The notes beneath the pieces are model-generated. The model was not told the DNA's origin, searched no databases, and saw only the letters and a program-made list of their open reading frames with translations. The translations under genes and the position numbers were made by a program. Positions 24,900 through 32,725 of a stretch of DNA of 33,999 nt are shown one piece after another (the first letter of the stretch is position 1; the number at the start of each line of letters is the position of its first letter). The DNA comes from Clostridiaceae bacterium (GTDB lineage: Bacteria; Bacillota; Clostridia; Oscillospirales; Acutalibacteraceae), in assembly GCA_016295895.1 (NCBI GenBank), contig JAEDKI010000001.1, forward strand, positions 1-33,999, written 5' to 3'.

Positions 24900-27800
24900 C
24901 TATGCGCTCGTCTTGTCCTGAACCTTTCCGTCAACCATCATTAAATATTGGTTTCCTTCTGCTATCACTATTTCTGTAGAGTATCTTGTGATAAGTTTAT
25001 TGAAAAAGGAAGCATGATATCTGTTTTTATTAAACGATACAACCGTTGACGGAATATACAGCTTTGTCATATAAGGATACTTGGGATAATAATTGCCTGT
25101 GCTGTCCATTGTAAAAGCTCCCTCGAAAATTGATTCTACTCCCTCGGGAATAATCAGCTCACCCCTGTAATTCTGAGGAACGCAAACAAGTGTTTTCATA
25201 TCCTTTGTATAAAGAACACCATTAACAGAAACATAATTCGGATTGGTTTCTTTAACCTCATATTTCTCTATTCCGCTGTAAGAATAAAGAGCTGCGGAAA
25301 GTGAATTCCAAAAATACGAGTTATAGCTCAACGAATTAGGCCCGTTATTGGCTTTTACAATATAGCTGTCGGGCAAAACAAGAGTTTTGAGATTACCTCC
25401 CGAAAAACCTGCACGGCTGAAGCACATATCGTCAATAATCGTTACGCCTTCAGGTATCTCGTATCTGCCTTCGGGCAACATTTTTGCACAAGGGAAGCCG
25501 ATAAGGTGAGTTCCGTCCTTTGTGAACAGCACTCCGTCAATCGCTTTATATTTCGGGTTGCCTTCTTCAACAATATACTCTTTGAATGTTGAAGGAGCAA
25601 AGTTATACATCATGTGAGTGGTGTTTTCGTATTTTCTGTTTGACAAATCAAATTTCGCCGCTCTGAAGAACCCTGCATAGCTTACGAAGTCGCCTCCGAT
25701 GTATTCACAAGTTGCAGGAATAGTCAGCGTTTCATTTTTGAAAGAATAATCGTGGTCAAACGCCTTGTCACCGAAATACCAAAGATTCTTCGGTAAGGTC
25801 AGAATACCTGTCATATTATAGTTTCTTTCAAAAGCGGACGCGCCGATTACGGTAATACCGTCATGAAGCTTCAGGCTTGTGAAATTACAGCTTCCGAAAG
25901 CGTAAGGTTCAATGACGGTTAACGCTTCATTGATAACAAGCTCACCCGTCAGAGAGGAGCATTGATTAAATGCCGCCAATCCGATTTCCGTTAAGGATGC
26001 AATGTCAAAGTATTCCAAAGAAACGCAGCCTTCAAACGCAGATGATCCGACTGCGGTTATGGTTGAATCGGAAGTGACGGTTTTTAATTTCTTGCATACG
26101 CAAAAACACGCTTGACTTATGGATGTAATCTTTTGAGGCAAATGAATCGTTTCAAGATTTGCACATCTTATGAATGCACCCTGTCCAATGGATTCAACAC
26201 CGTCGGGCAACACAATTCCTTTTATCTCATTGTTGGCAAAAGCATTACTACCGATAGTTTTTAATGTTGACGGAAGCGTGAAGCTATCAACTTTAGCACC
26301 GCTGAAACATATATCGGGAATTTCTGTTATGCCATCTTTGAGAATAACGCTGTTGCACAGCTTTAAATCATCTCTTCCGTCAACAAAAAACGAAGCATAA
26401 CCAACGCCAGTCAAATTTATTGTATCGGGAAAAGTAATATATTTTGCCGCACGAAACGCTTCATCGCCAACGCTGAATTCATCTGCGGTATCTATCGAGC
26501 GAATGACGCTTTTATAAAAGGCATTGTTTCCGATTGAGGAAATATTGCCGCCTTTTATATATTCAACCGCCGCACTGCCGGAATAGCCGCAGTCATAAAA
26601 TGCTTTCGAGGCAACAGAAGTAACGGAACCGGGCAGCTCAAGAGTCTTTACATCTTTAAATCCTACCGGCAACCTTCCGTTTCCAATCTGAGTGACTGTA
26701 TAGCCATCAATTGTCTCCGGAATAATCAGCGTTTCAGGATTTGTCTCGCCCGGATTACATATATACTGATATACCGAGATTGTGCCGTCATCAAGGATTT
26801 CATATCTGAAGCCCGGTTTTGTATCTTTCCAGTAAATAATGACCTTTGAAGAAATAATATCATTCTGCGGGATTCCAAGGTCAATTTCACCTTCATTTTT
26901 GTTTGTGATATAAATCGTTTGAATTGAGCATCGTTCAAAAGCTCTCAAAGCCTCTTCAAGGCTGTCAAAATGAGCTGTTTTGAGTGATGAATTTGAAAAT
27001 GCAACCGAGCCGATGCGTTTTACCGTCGGAAAATACGCTTCGGTAAACTTTGTGTTCTCAAAAGCGGAAGAACCTATCTCTTCCAGCTTATCCGCCTTTA
27101 TTGATGTGATCGGGCAATATTCAAACGCATCGCTTCCTACATAAGTTACATTTTTCAAATCAAGATTGACAAGTTTGCTCCATGAAAAAGCATATGAATC
27201 AATTTTTTTGACATTCTTCATGTCTAAACTTTCAAAATTGCACCTGTAAAATGCATACTGACCGATATATGTAACACTCTCGGGAATATCAACAAAGGTA
27301 ACGCCGGTATCGCTGAATGAGTCTTTACCTATTCCCGTAACGGTTTTTCCGTTAAACGATGCAGGTATTATTACCGATTCACCCGAGCCGAAGTATTCGG
27401 CAACATAAAAACCGTCGTCATACGGTGCATAAACCATTTCGGAATCATTATCCGTAATGCTGTCATCAAAGCAAACTTCAATGCCCAGCTTTGCAGCATT
27501 ATTCAAATATTTTAAGCCCGACTCGTAGGGTTGCTCAACGATAATCCTTTCAAGCGAACATTCCGGATAATTACTTTTATATTTGCAACCTAAAGGAATT
27601 ATCAATTCCTTAACATTGGTGTTGCTGAGATTGCTCAAACTGCTGAAGCTTCTGATTTCCGTTCCGTGGAAAGTTCTGCCGGGCAGAATCAGGGTTTCTC
27701 CTTCGTAATCGGGATTGACATTCGTTATTCTGTAATACTCTTTTCCCGTGCTTGAGTCGGTGTAGGTTTCATAAATAAAGTATTCAAGCTCCGTTCTGTC

Positions 27801-29201
27801 AACCGTTACATTGATATCAACCGTTCCTCTGAACACATTGCCCCACTGATCTGTGTATTTCAGCTTAACGGCAACTGTTCCGACACGGGAAAAATCAACA
27901 TTTTCTTCTATTACGGGAACTATATACATAGTTTGCGTTGTGTTGCTGTTATAGCAAATAACACATTCTGCGCGAAAATCGCTGTTTTTGATTCCGGTAT
28001 ACTCGTTGAAATCATTCTCAATACCGGGACACAAATAAAACTTAACGCTTTTCGTTCCGCCAACAAAAACATCAAAAGTTGCCGAAACGATATTCCCTGA
28101 ACTCTCAACGGAAACCGAAAGAGTATTGGTTCCGATTGTATCAAAGGTAACGGGGGTAAAATCAAAATCTGAAATGTAACCGTAACTTCCGTCACTGTAA
28201 TAAGCAGTTACCGTCAGATTTTTTGCGGTCAATGTTTGTCCGATATAATATGCGGCACTGTTCGCCTCACACTTTAATGAAGTAATACCAATCGAGTCAA
28301 CAATAACGATTGTAAAATCTCCGCTGTATTCTTTTCCGTTGTGCTCAAATGATGCCCTCGCAGTATATGAGCCTTTGCTGTTAAAGTCTACGCCGTCGGT
28401 ATTTATATATTTTATTACGGGATTTATCCGAGTGCCGTCATAAAGATAAGCAGACGCCAGAACATCGGATATGCCGAAGCTGTATCCCTTTTCGTAATTG
28501 CTTTTAACGGTAGTGATTTCATATGTGTTGATATCCTTTGAATTTTTAACCTCAATACTGACATCACAAGTCACTTTAACATCGTTTTCCGTATACGAAA
28601 CAGTAACGGTTTGAGTTCCCGGAACAGAGTATTTACTGTACGGAGTTTCTATTGCGGCTTCGGCAACGGATTTGACCGTTCCGTCATCATATTTTGCCTT
28701 TATTTCAAAATCATTGTGGGAAAGGATTTTTCCTTGAATAATATACGGTGTTTTAAGCTTTGCGCTGATTGAAACCAATCGAGGAGAAAGAGCTTGTTCC
28801 ACTTCGCTTGCCGAAGGTTCGCGGGCTCCGCTGTAATAAACGGAAACAGCTCCGCCTTTTGATTTCAGAATAAAATAATGACTACCGCCCTTGGAAAGAT
28901 TCATTGAAACTTTGGTTGCGCCGTCGCTGACATAGCTGAAAACAAAGTTTCTCGTGCCTCCGATACGGCAAATCTTGTCATTGTTTCCGGTTTCTTCGTA
29001 GTAATTATCAGTCAGTCTTACAACAGAATCATTATCAATTGAAACTGTCCAATCAGCACCCAACTCTTTCCATGCTTCAGCACACACAATTACATTGCTG
29101 TCCTCGGTATGGTAATTAACTACCGTTTTTATTTTACCGGGTGAAAAGAAAACAGTTATTGTCGCAAACAAAACAAAAATACTTTTTAAAAATTGATTCA
29201 T
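24900..29201 (-). CDS. Large secreted BspA-like protein with Ig-like and LRR_5 repeats
   Basis: A 1433-residue exported protein. A basic, hydrophobic N-terminus (1-22) looks like a signal peptide, though the cleavage site is not obvious (VCAEA near 38 is one option). Residues about 120-470 contain four bacterial Ig-like modules (for example YYIGQTLTAKNLTVTAYYSDGS). Residues about 470-1433 hold many LRR_5 repeats of the BspA type, with cores such as LETIHLPQKITSISQACF and SIGQGAFIRCANL, interrupted by IDGVLFTKDGTHLIGFP-like segments. BspA-like proteins mediate adhesion in oral and gut bacteria and protozoa. No sortase signal, dockerin or SLH domain ends the protein, so surface retention is unexplained. 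An AGGAGG ribosome binding site is present; no convincing promoter was found in the 90 bp upstream. Confidence 0.88.
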   Translation of the reverse strand: MNQFLKSIFVLFATITVFFSPGKIKTVVNYHTEDSNVIVCAEAWKELGADWTVSIDNDSVVRLTDNYYEETGNNDKICRIGGTRNFVFSYVSDGATKVSMNLSKGGSHYFILKSKGGAVSVYYSGAREPSASEVEQALSPRLVSISAKLKTPYIIQGKILSHNDFEIKAKYDDGTVKSVAEAAIETPYSKYSVPGTQTVTVSYTENDVKVTCDVSIEVKNSKDINTYEITTVKSNYEKGYSFGISDVLASAYLYDGTRINPVIKYINTDGVDFNSKGSYTARASFEHNGKEYSGDFTIVIVDSIGITSLKCEANSAAYYIGQTLTAKNLTVTAYYSDGSYGYISDFDFTPVTFDTIGTNTLSVSVESSGNIVSATFDVFVGGTKSVKFYLCPGIENDFNEYTGIKNSDFRAECVICYNSNTTQTMYIVPVIEENVDFSRVGTVAVKLKYTDQWGNVFRGTVDINVTVDRTELEYFIYETYTDSSTGKEYYRITNVNPDYEGETLILPGRTFHGTEIRSFSSLSNLSNTNVKELIIPLGCKYKSNYPECSLERIIVEQPYESGLKYLNNAAKLGIEVCFDDSITDNDSEMVYAPYDDGFYVAEYFGSGESVIIPASFNGKTVTGIGKDSFSDTGVTFVDIPESVTYIGQYAFYRCNFESLDMKNVKKIDSYAFSWSKLVNLDLKNVTYVGSDAFEYCPITSIKADKLEEIGSSAFENTKFTEAYFPTVKRIGSVAFSNSSLKTAHFDSLEEALRAFERCSIQTIYITNKNEGEIDLGIPQNDIISSKVIIYWKDTKPGFRYEILDDGTISVYQYICNPGETNPETLIIPETIDGYTVTQIGNGRLPVGFKDVKTLELPGSVTSVASKAFYDCGYSGSAAVEYIKGGNISSIGNNAFYKSVIRSIDTADEFSVGDEAFRAAKYITFPDTINLTGVGYASFFVDGRDDLKLCNSVILKDGITEIPDICFSGAKVDSFTLPSTLKTIGSNAFANNEIKGIVLPDGVESIGQGAFIRCANLETIHLPQKITSISQACFCVCKKLKTVTSDSTITAVGSSAFEGCVSLEYFDIASLTEIGLAAFNQCSSLTGELVINEALTVIEPYAFGSCNFTSLKLHDGITVIGASAFERNYNMTGILTLPKNLWYFGDKAFDHDYSFKNETLTIPATCEYIGGDFVSYAGFFRAAKFDLSNRKYENTTHMMYNFAPSTFKEYIVEEGNPKYKAIDGVLFTKDGTHLIGFPCAKMLPEGRYEIPEGVTIIDDMCFSRAGFSGGNLKTLVLPDSYIVKANNGPNSLSYNSYFWNSLSAALYSYSGIEKYEVKETNPNYVSVNGVLYTKDMKTLVCVPQNYRGELIIPEGVESIFEGAFTMDSTGNYYPKYPYMTKLYIPSTVVSFNKNRYHASFFNKLITRYSTEIVIAEGNQYLMMVDGKVQDKTSA

Positions 29202-29292
29202 CTTGTTTCCTCCTTTTAATATACTCTGACACTGTTAATGATTCTGTTTCCTTTTTGATGCCAAGCAAATTGCATTTAATGGACATTTAAGC

Positions 29293-29337
29293 AAAAAAGA
29301 CCTGTTTTATGGAATTTTAATCCTTGAGACAGGTCTT
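29293..29337 (-). terminator. Terminator after the lipase gene
   Basis: AAGACCTGT (29297-29305) pairs with ACAGGTCTT (29329-29337) around a 23-base loop, and a T run follows on the minus strand. It closes the propeller-GH43-lipase operon and insulates the LRR gene. Confidence 0.8.
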
Positions 29338-29354
29338 AAACCGAGTATTATTTT

Positions 29355-30815
29355 TTATTTTGCTGTTCTGAAATTCTGATCATAGCCCGAAACCATGAAC
29401 TGCGGATACTTGCTTGATGCGCCTGCATAGAATTCGCCGTCATATGTTAAAAGCCAAATCATAAAGTCGCTGTAATCGCTTCCGTATCTGCAAGAAACGT
29501 GCGGAGCATCTTTGATTGCATAAGTATATTTCGGGAAATGAGCAGTTGAAAGGTCAACAATTCTGTCGGGAGAAAGATATTTCGGATTTTTCGCCACATA
29601 ATCGTCACCGAGAGTCTCTCCGTATTTTGCAACGGTCGCATATCCCGATGTGTTTACGGTTTCAAGAGTTCCGTCACCGTTCCAATCAGCGCTCTCGTTA
29701 AAGGGAGTAAGCGGAGAGTTATAGTTCGATACAATTGCAATCTTAACTCCGCTGTTAATCATTTTATTCAGAAGCTTATCTCTGCCCGCCATCATTGCCT
29801 GAAGTCGGTCTGCTCTTTTAAGAAAATCAGCATTTTCAGCGTTTCTTCCGCCAAGCATGAAATCGATTGCCGATTCATAATCCTCGGGCTGGACAAGACC
29901 CCAAAGAGACAGCATATGGCCGAAAATCGGTTTCAGAATTCTGTCATAAATATCATCATAATAATATTCAAGGATAAAATCGGTAATCTCCGTCAGAAAA
30001 TCAAATCCGCCGATATCATTCAAAAAGCCGCAAAGCTCCTCAACAACGGGCTTATCTTTATTTTTAATCTGATAATTAAGGAAATTATAAAGATTATCAG
30101 CTTCAATGCTTACTCTGCCGTTGAGCAGATCTGACGCAACCTGAGCGCCGAAAAGAGTTGAGGACATAAACAGACAGCGTTCTATTTTATCATAGCCGTA
30201 TTTGGTCAGATAAGCAAGGGTCATTATTCCGCCCATGCTTGCGCAGACAATGCTGACCTTTTTGTGACCCGTTTCCTTTACGGCGGTTTCAACAAGAGTG
30301 TTAATTTCATCTGCAACAACAAACGGATCAAGACGCCAATCATAATTCAAATAATAAGTGTGATCTCCGCCGAAATTTTCAATGCAAGCTCTTGCCATGC
30401 CGAGTTCGTTAAATTCGCCCTCAACAAGCTCCTGATAATTGCCTGCGCCCTCGGTATACTTTGGCTGACCGATGTTATAGAGCGAATCTCCGTTTTCATC
30501 AATAGTCAGATATTTCAGCAAATTATAAGCGTAATTAATGACAATATCAATGGCTTCATCGGTTCTGAAAAAGCTGAGATTAGCAAAAACACCTGCAAGC
30601 TTCAAAAGAAGCTGGGGAACATCGACATCAAGAATCGGCTTTTCATTTTCGGTTCCGTAGTCAACATAAAGACCTGCAAAATCCATTCCTCTGACCACAA
30701 TAACAGGAACATTTTCGCATTCATCAGGGTCATGGGCTTTTGAGCCTGCAAAGGCAGGAATAGCCGATACAAGCAAAATTGAGATTGCAAGAATAATACT
30801 GATAACCTTTTTCAT
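29355..30815 (-). CDS. Secreted LCAT-like alpha/beta-hydrolase (lipase/esterase)
   Basis: A 486-residue exported hydrolase. A signal peptide (1-23, ending PAFA-GS) precedes an alpha/beta-hydrolase domain of the lecithin:cholesterol acyltransferase/phospholipase type. YLNYDWRLDP is characteristic. The nucleophile is Ser193 in VCASMGG, where the common elbow has GHSMGG. The acid is probably the Asp of WNGDGTLETVN (the family GDGT motif) and the base the His of DAPHVSCRYG. Likely substrates are lipid or carbohydrate esters; which cannot be told. The ATG at 30815 is favoured over one at 30824 because the AAAGG ribosome binding site abuts the latter. It begins 13 bp after the GH43 stop and is last in its operon. 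Confidence 0.85.
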   Translation of the reverse strand: MKKVISIILAISILLVSAIPAFAGSKAHDPDECENVPVIVVRGMDFAGLYVDYGTENEKPILDVDVPQLLLKLAGVFANLSFFRTDEAIDIVINYAYNLLKYLTIDENGDSLYNIGQPKYTEGAGNYQELVEGEFNELGMARACIENFGGDHTYYLNYDWRLDPFVVADEINTLVETAVKETGHKKVSIVCASMGGIMTLAYLTKYGYDKIERCLFMSSTLFGAQVASDLLNGRVSIEADNLYNFLNYQIKNKDKPVVEELCGFLNDIGGFDFLTEITDFILEYYYDDIYDRILKPIFGHMLSLWGLVQPEDYESAIDFMLGGRNAENADFLKRADRLQAMMAGRDKLLNKMINSGVKIAIVSNYNSPLTPFNESADWNGDGTLETVNTSGYATVAKYGETLGDDYVAKNPKYLSPDRIVDLSTAHFPKYTYAIKDAPHVSCRYGSDYSDFMIWLLTYDGEFYAGASSKYPQFMVSGYDQNFRTAK

Positions 30816-30828
30816 TTTTTTCATCCTT

Positions 30829-31677
30829 TCAAATTATATGCAAACAGTCATTTTCTTCAGTTAAATCAAACAAAACGGGTCTTTCAAGCGGATGATTATT
30901 GGGAGAATGAAGAATCAGATGCAGCGACCCTGAATAATCCTCAAAAATCATGCCGTGACCGCCGTTTTCATCAAACAACAGTTCTTCATGGCGCCAATTG
31001 CCGTCAATTTCTCCGTTATCTGACGAAGATACCGCCTGAACATATCCCTTTTCATTGATTGAAGACCAAATCATCAGCAGTTTTCCGCCCTGCGTGCGAT
31101 ACATGAACGGCCCGTCGGTTATAAAATCTTTGCGGCTTTTATCTGCCCAAAACGGCTCAGACGCCTTGAACAGAACAAACGGTTCTCCTGCGGGAGAAGA
31201 CAAATCGGCAGAAAGCTTCATTGCGCACATTTCGCCGTCTTTAACCTGAACCCATTCATGGCAAAATACTATGTAAGGATCGCCGTTTTTATCAATATAA
31301 AGAGTTCCGTCAAGACATTGCCAATCACGGGGAGTTATTGCATCGTTTGAAGTCGGAACAAAAGGCCCTTCGGGAGAGTCACTTTGAAGAATCTGAGTTC
31401 CCCTGAGTCTGCTGTCAGAGCGCAGAGAAACAAACATATTGAACTTGCCGTTATAATAATGAACCTCGGGAGCCCAGATTTCTTTGTCAGCCCAAAATCC
31501 GTCGGGAACGCTGAAGCACTCTTTCGCCTCACTCCAATTTTCAAGATCTGTGCTGACATATACATCAAGTCCGCAGGCAATTTTCCAAGCGGTTTCGCCA
31601 CGGGTTCCGTAGAGATAATACTTTCCGTCAAACGGCAAAATAAACGGATCACGAATATGTATATCCGAAAACTTCAT
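30829..31677 (-). CDS. Glycoside hydrolase family 43 enzyme
   Basis: A 282-residue five-bladed-propeller glycosidase. The catalytic base is Asp10 in IRDPFI, and the pKa-tuning Asp is in CLDGTLY. The usual general-acid position reads TDGPFMYR, with Asp where most GH43 enzymes have Glu (EGP). GGHGMIF supplies the conserved His near the centre. The family acts on arabinosides, xylosides or galactosides; the substrate is undetermined. There is no signal peptide, so it is cytoplasmic although both operon neighbours are secreted. The ATG at 31677 is chosen because GGAGG lies 7 bases upstream and it overlaps the previous stop as TGATG; an ATG two codons earlier sits one base from the ribosome binding site. 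Confidence 0.87.
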   Translation of the reverse strand: MKFSDIHIRDPFILPFDGKYYLYGTRGETAWKIACGLDVYVSTDLENWSEAKECFSVPDGFWADKEIWAPEVHYYNGKFNMFVSLRSDSRLRGTQILQSDSPEGPFVPTSNDAITPRDWQCLDGTLYIDKNGDPYIVFCHEWVQVKDGEMCAMKLSADLSSPAGEPFVLFKASEPFWADKSRKDFITDGPFMYRTQGGKLLMIWSSINEKGYVQAVSSSDNGEIDGNWRHEELLFDENGGHGMIFEDYSGSLHLILHSPNNHPLERPVLFDLTEENDCLHII

Positions 31678-32549
31678 CAGCATTCCTCCGTAAAATTAAC
31701 TTTATAGTGATGAACAAATACGCCTAATACTTTATTATAGTCAAGAACATGCATAACAGAACCATCGTCTGATTGCCAAAAGGTCATGCCCTCTGCTTCA
31801 ACATTTTCACCGCCGACATTTCGTTTAGCGGCAAGGCTGACATTTCCCGTTTCAACATTAACTCTGATAATATTCTTATAATTGCCACTGTCTTTTGTGT
31901 CATTTGAGAGATAGAGAACTCCGTTAAGAAATTCACCGCCCTGAATTCTGTCGATTTCGCCAAGACCGGTAAGCGGTATTTCTTTGACAAGCTTCATTGA
32001 ATCGTTAACATCATAAGCATAAAGCGTCTGAGCATGAGACCATTTTGAAGCATATAACAGACCCGTCTGAGAATCAACGGCAAGCCATGGCACACCATCG
32101 GAATAAATCTCATTCGGCAAATCGTATATTTCGCCCGTTGATTTTAATGTTTTGCAGTCGAAAACAACAATGCATGCCTTGCACTCGTCGCCACCCTCAA
32201 CGGAAGCGTAAATTTTGCCGTTATAAACGCTGATGCCGCCGATATGATTGTTACCTCTTTCGGAACACTTTTTCGGCAAGGGATTAACGGCAGAATCAAC
32301 CAACTCAAAATCATCAAAGGTGAATTTGCCGAGAGCCGTCAGATTAACTGCGGCTATGGCGCCGCTTGTGTAATAATATTCGCCGTCGGTCGCTATGCCC
32401 TGACCCATAAGCAATGCTTTTTCAAAAACAAAAACATCCTGCGAAACAAGCTCTGCAGTTTCGGTCGATTCAGCCGCAGGGGTTGTCAGCAAGGTTAACA
32501 GCAATAACGGCAAAGTCAGAACAGACATTATTTTTCTTATCAAAACCAT
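31677..32549 (-). CDS. Secreted beta-propeller-like protein of unknown function
   Basis: A 290-residue exported protein. A signal peptide spans about 1-26 (TLPLLLLTLLTTPAA). The mature part shows repeated strand patterns such as GGISVYNGKIYASVEG, LAVDSQTGLLYASKW and GGEFLNGVLYLSND, like YncE/SMP-30 or NHL-type propellers. No catalytic motif was recognised, so a ligand- or metal-binding or scaffold role is possible. The ATG at 32549 is chosen for its GGGAG ribosome binding site; a TTG at 32579 lies close to the expected transcription start. It is first in the operon and its stop overlaps the GH43 start by one base, implying translational coupling. Confidence 0.75.
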   Translation of the reverse strand: MVLIRKIMSVLTLPLLLLTLLTTPAAESTETAELVSQDVFVFEKALLMGQGIATDGEYYYTSGAIAAVNLTALGKFTFDDFELVDSAVNPLPKKCSERGNNHIGGISVYNGKIYASVEGGDECKACIVVFDCKTLKSTGEIYDLPNEIYSDGVPWLAVDSQTGLLYASKWSHAQTLYAYDVNDSMKLVKEIPLTGLGEIDRIQGGEFLNGVLYLSNDTKDSGNYKNIIRVNVETGNVSLAAKRNVGGENVEAEGMTFWQSDDGSVMHVLDYNKVLGVFVHHYKVNFTEEC

Positions 32550-32580
32550 AATTTCTTTCTCCCGCTTAAACTTTAACAAT

Positions 32581-32609
32581 ATATTAACATATATAATTCA
32601 GAATTTCAA
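32581..32609 (-). promoter_or_regulatory. Promoter of the propeller-GH43-lipase operon
   Basis: On the minus strand TTGAAA (32604-32609) and TAATAT (32581-32586) with a 17-bp spacer, 31 bp upstream of the ATG at 32549. The region is extremely AT-rich, so alternatives exist. Confidence 0.5.
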
Positions 32610-32660
32610 ATTATAAACAGTTTTTTGTTAACAAAAAATTTCTATTTTTTTTGTTTAGTA

Positions 32661-32689
32661 TTTACAATTTTTTCGTCTTTTGTTATAAT
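32661..32689 (+). promoter_or_regulatory. Promoter of the secreted PHP-domain gene
   Basis: TTTACA (32661-32666) and TATAAT (32684-32689) with a 17-bp spacer. The leader is about 30 nt and carries the CGGAGG ribosome binding site. It diverges from the operon promoter at 32581-32609. Confidence 0.75.
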
Positions 32690-32725
32690 ACATAATAAAT
32701 AAAGCAAAAAATCGGAGGTAAAGAA

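Noticed and set aside
30264..30743. 159-codon plus-strand frame inside the lipase gene
   Set aside because: It is antisense to the conserved hydrolase core, with no supporting start signal.
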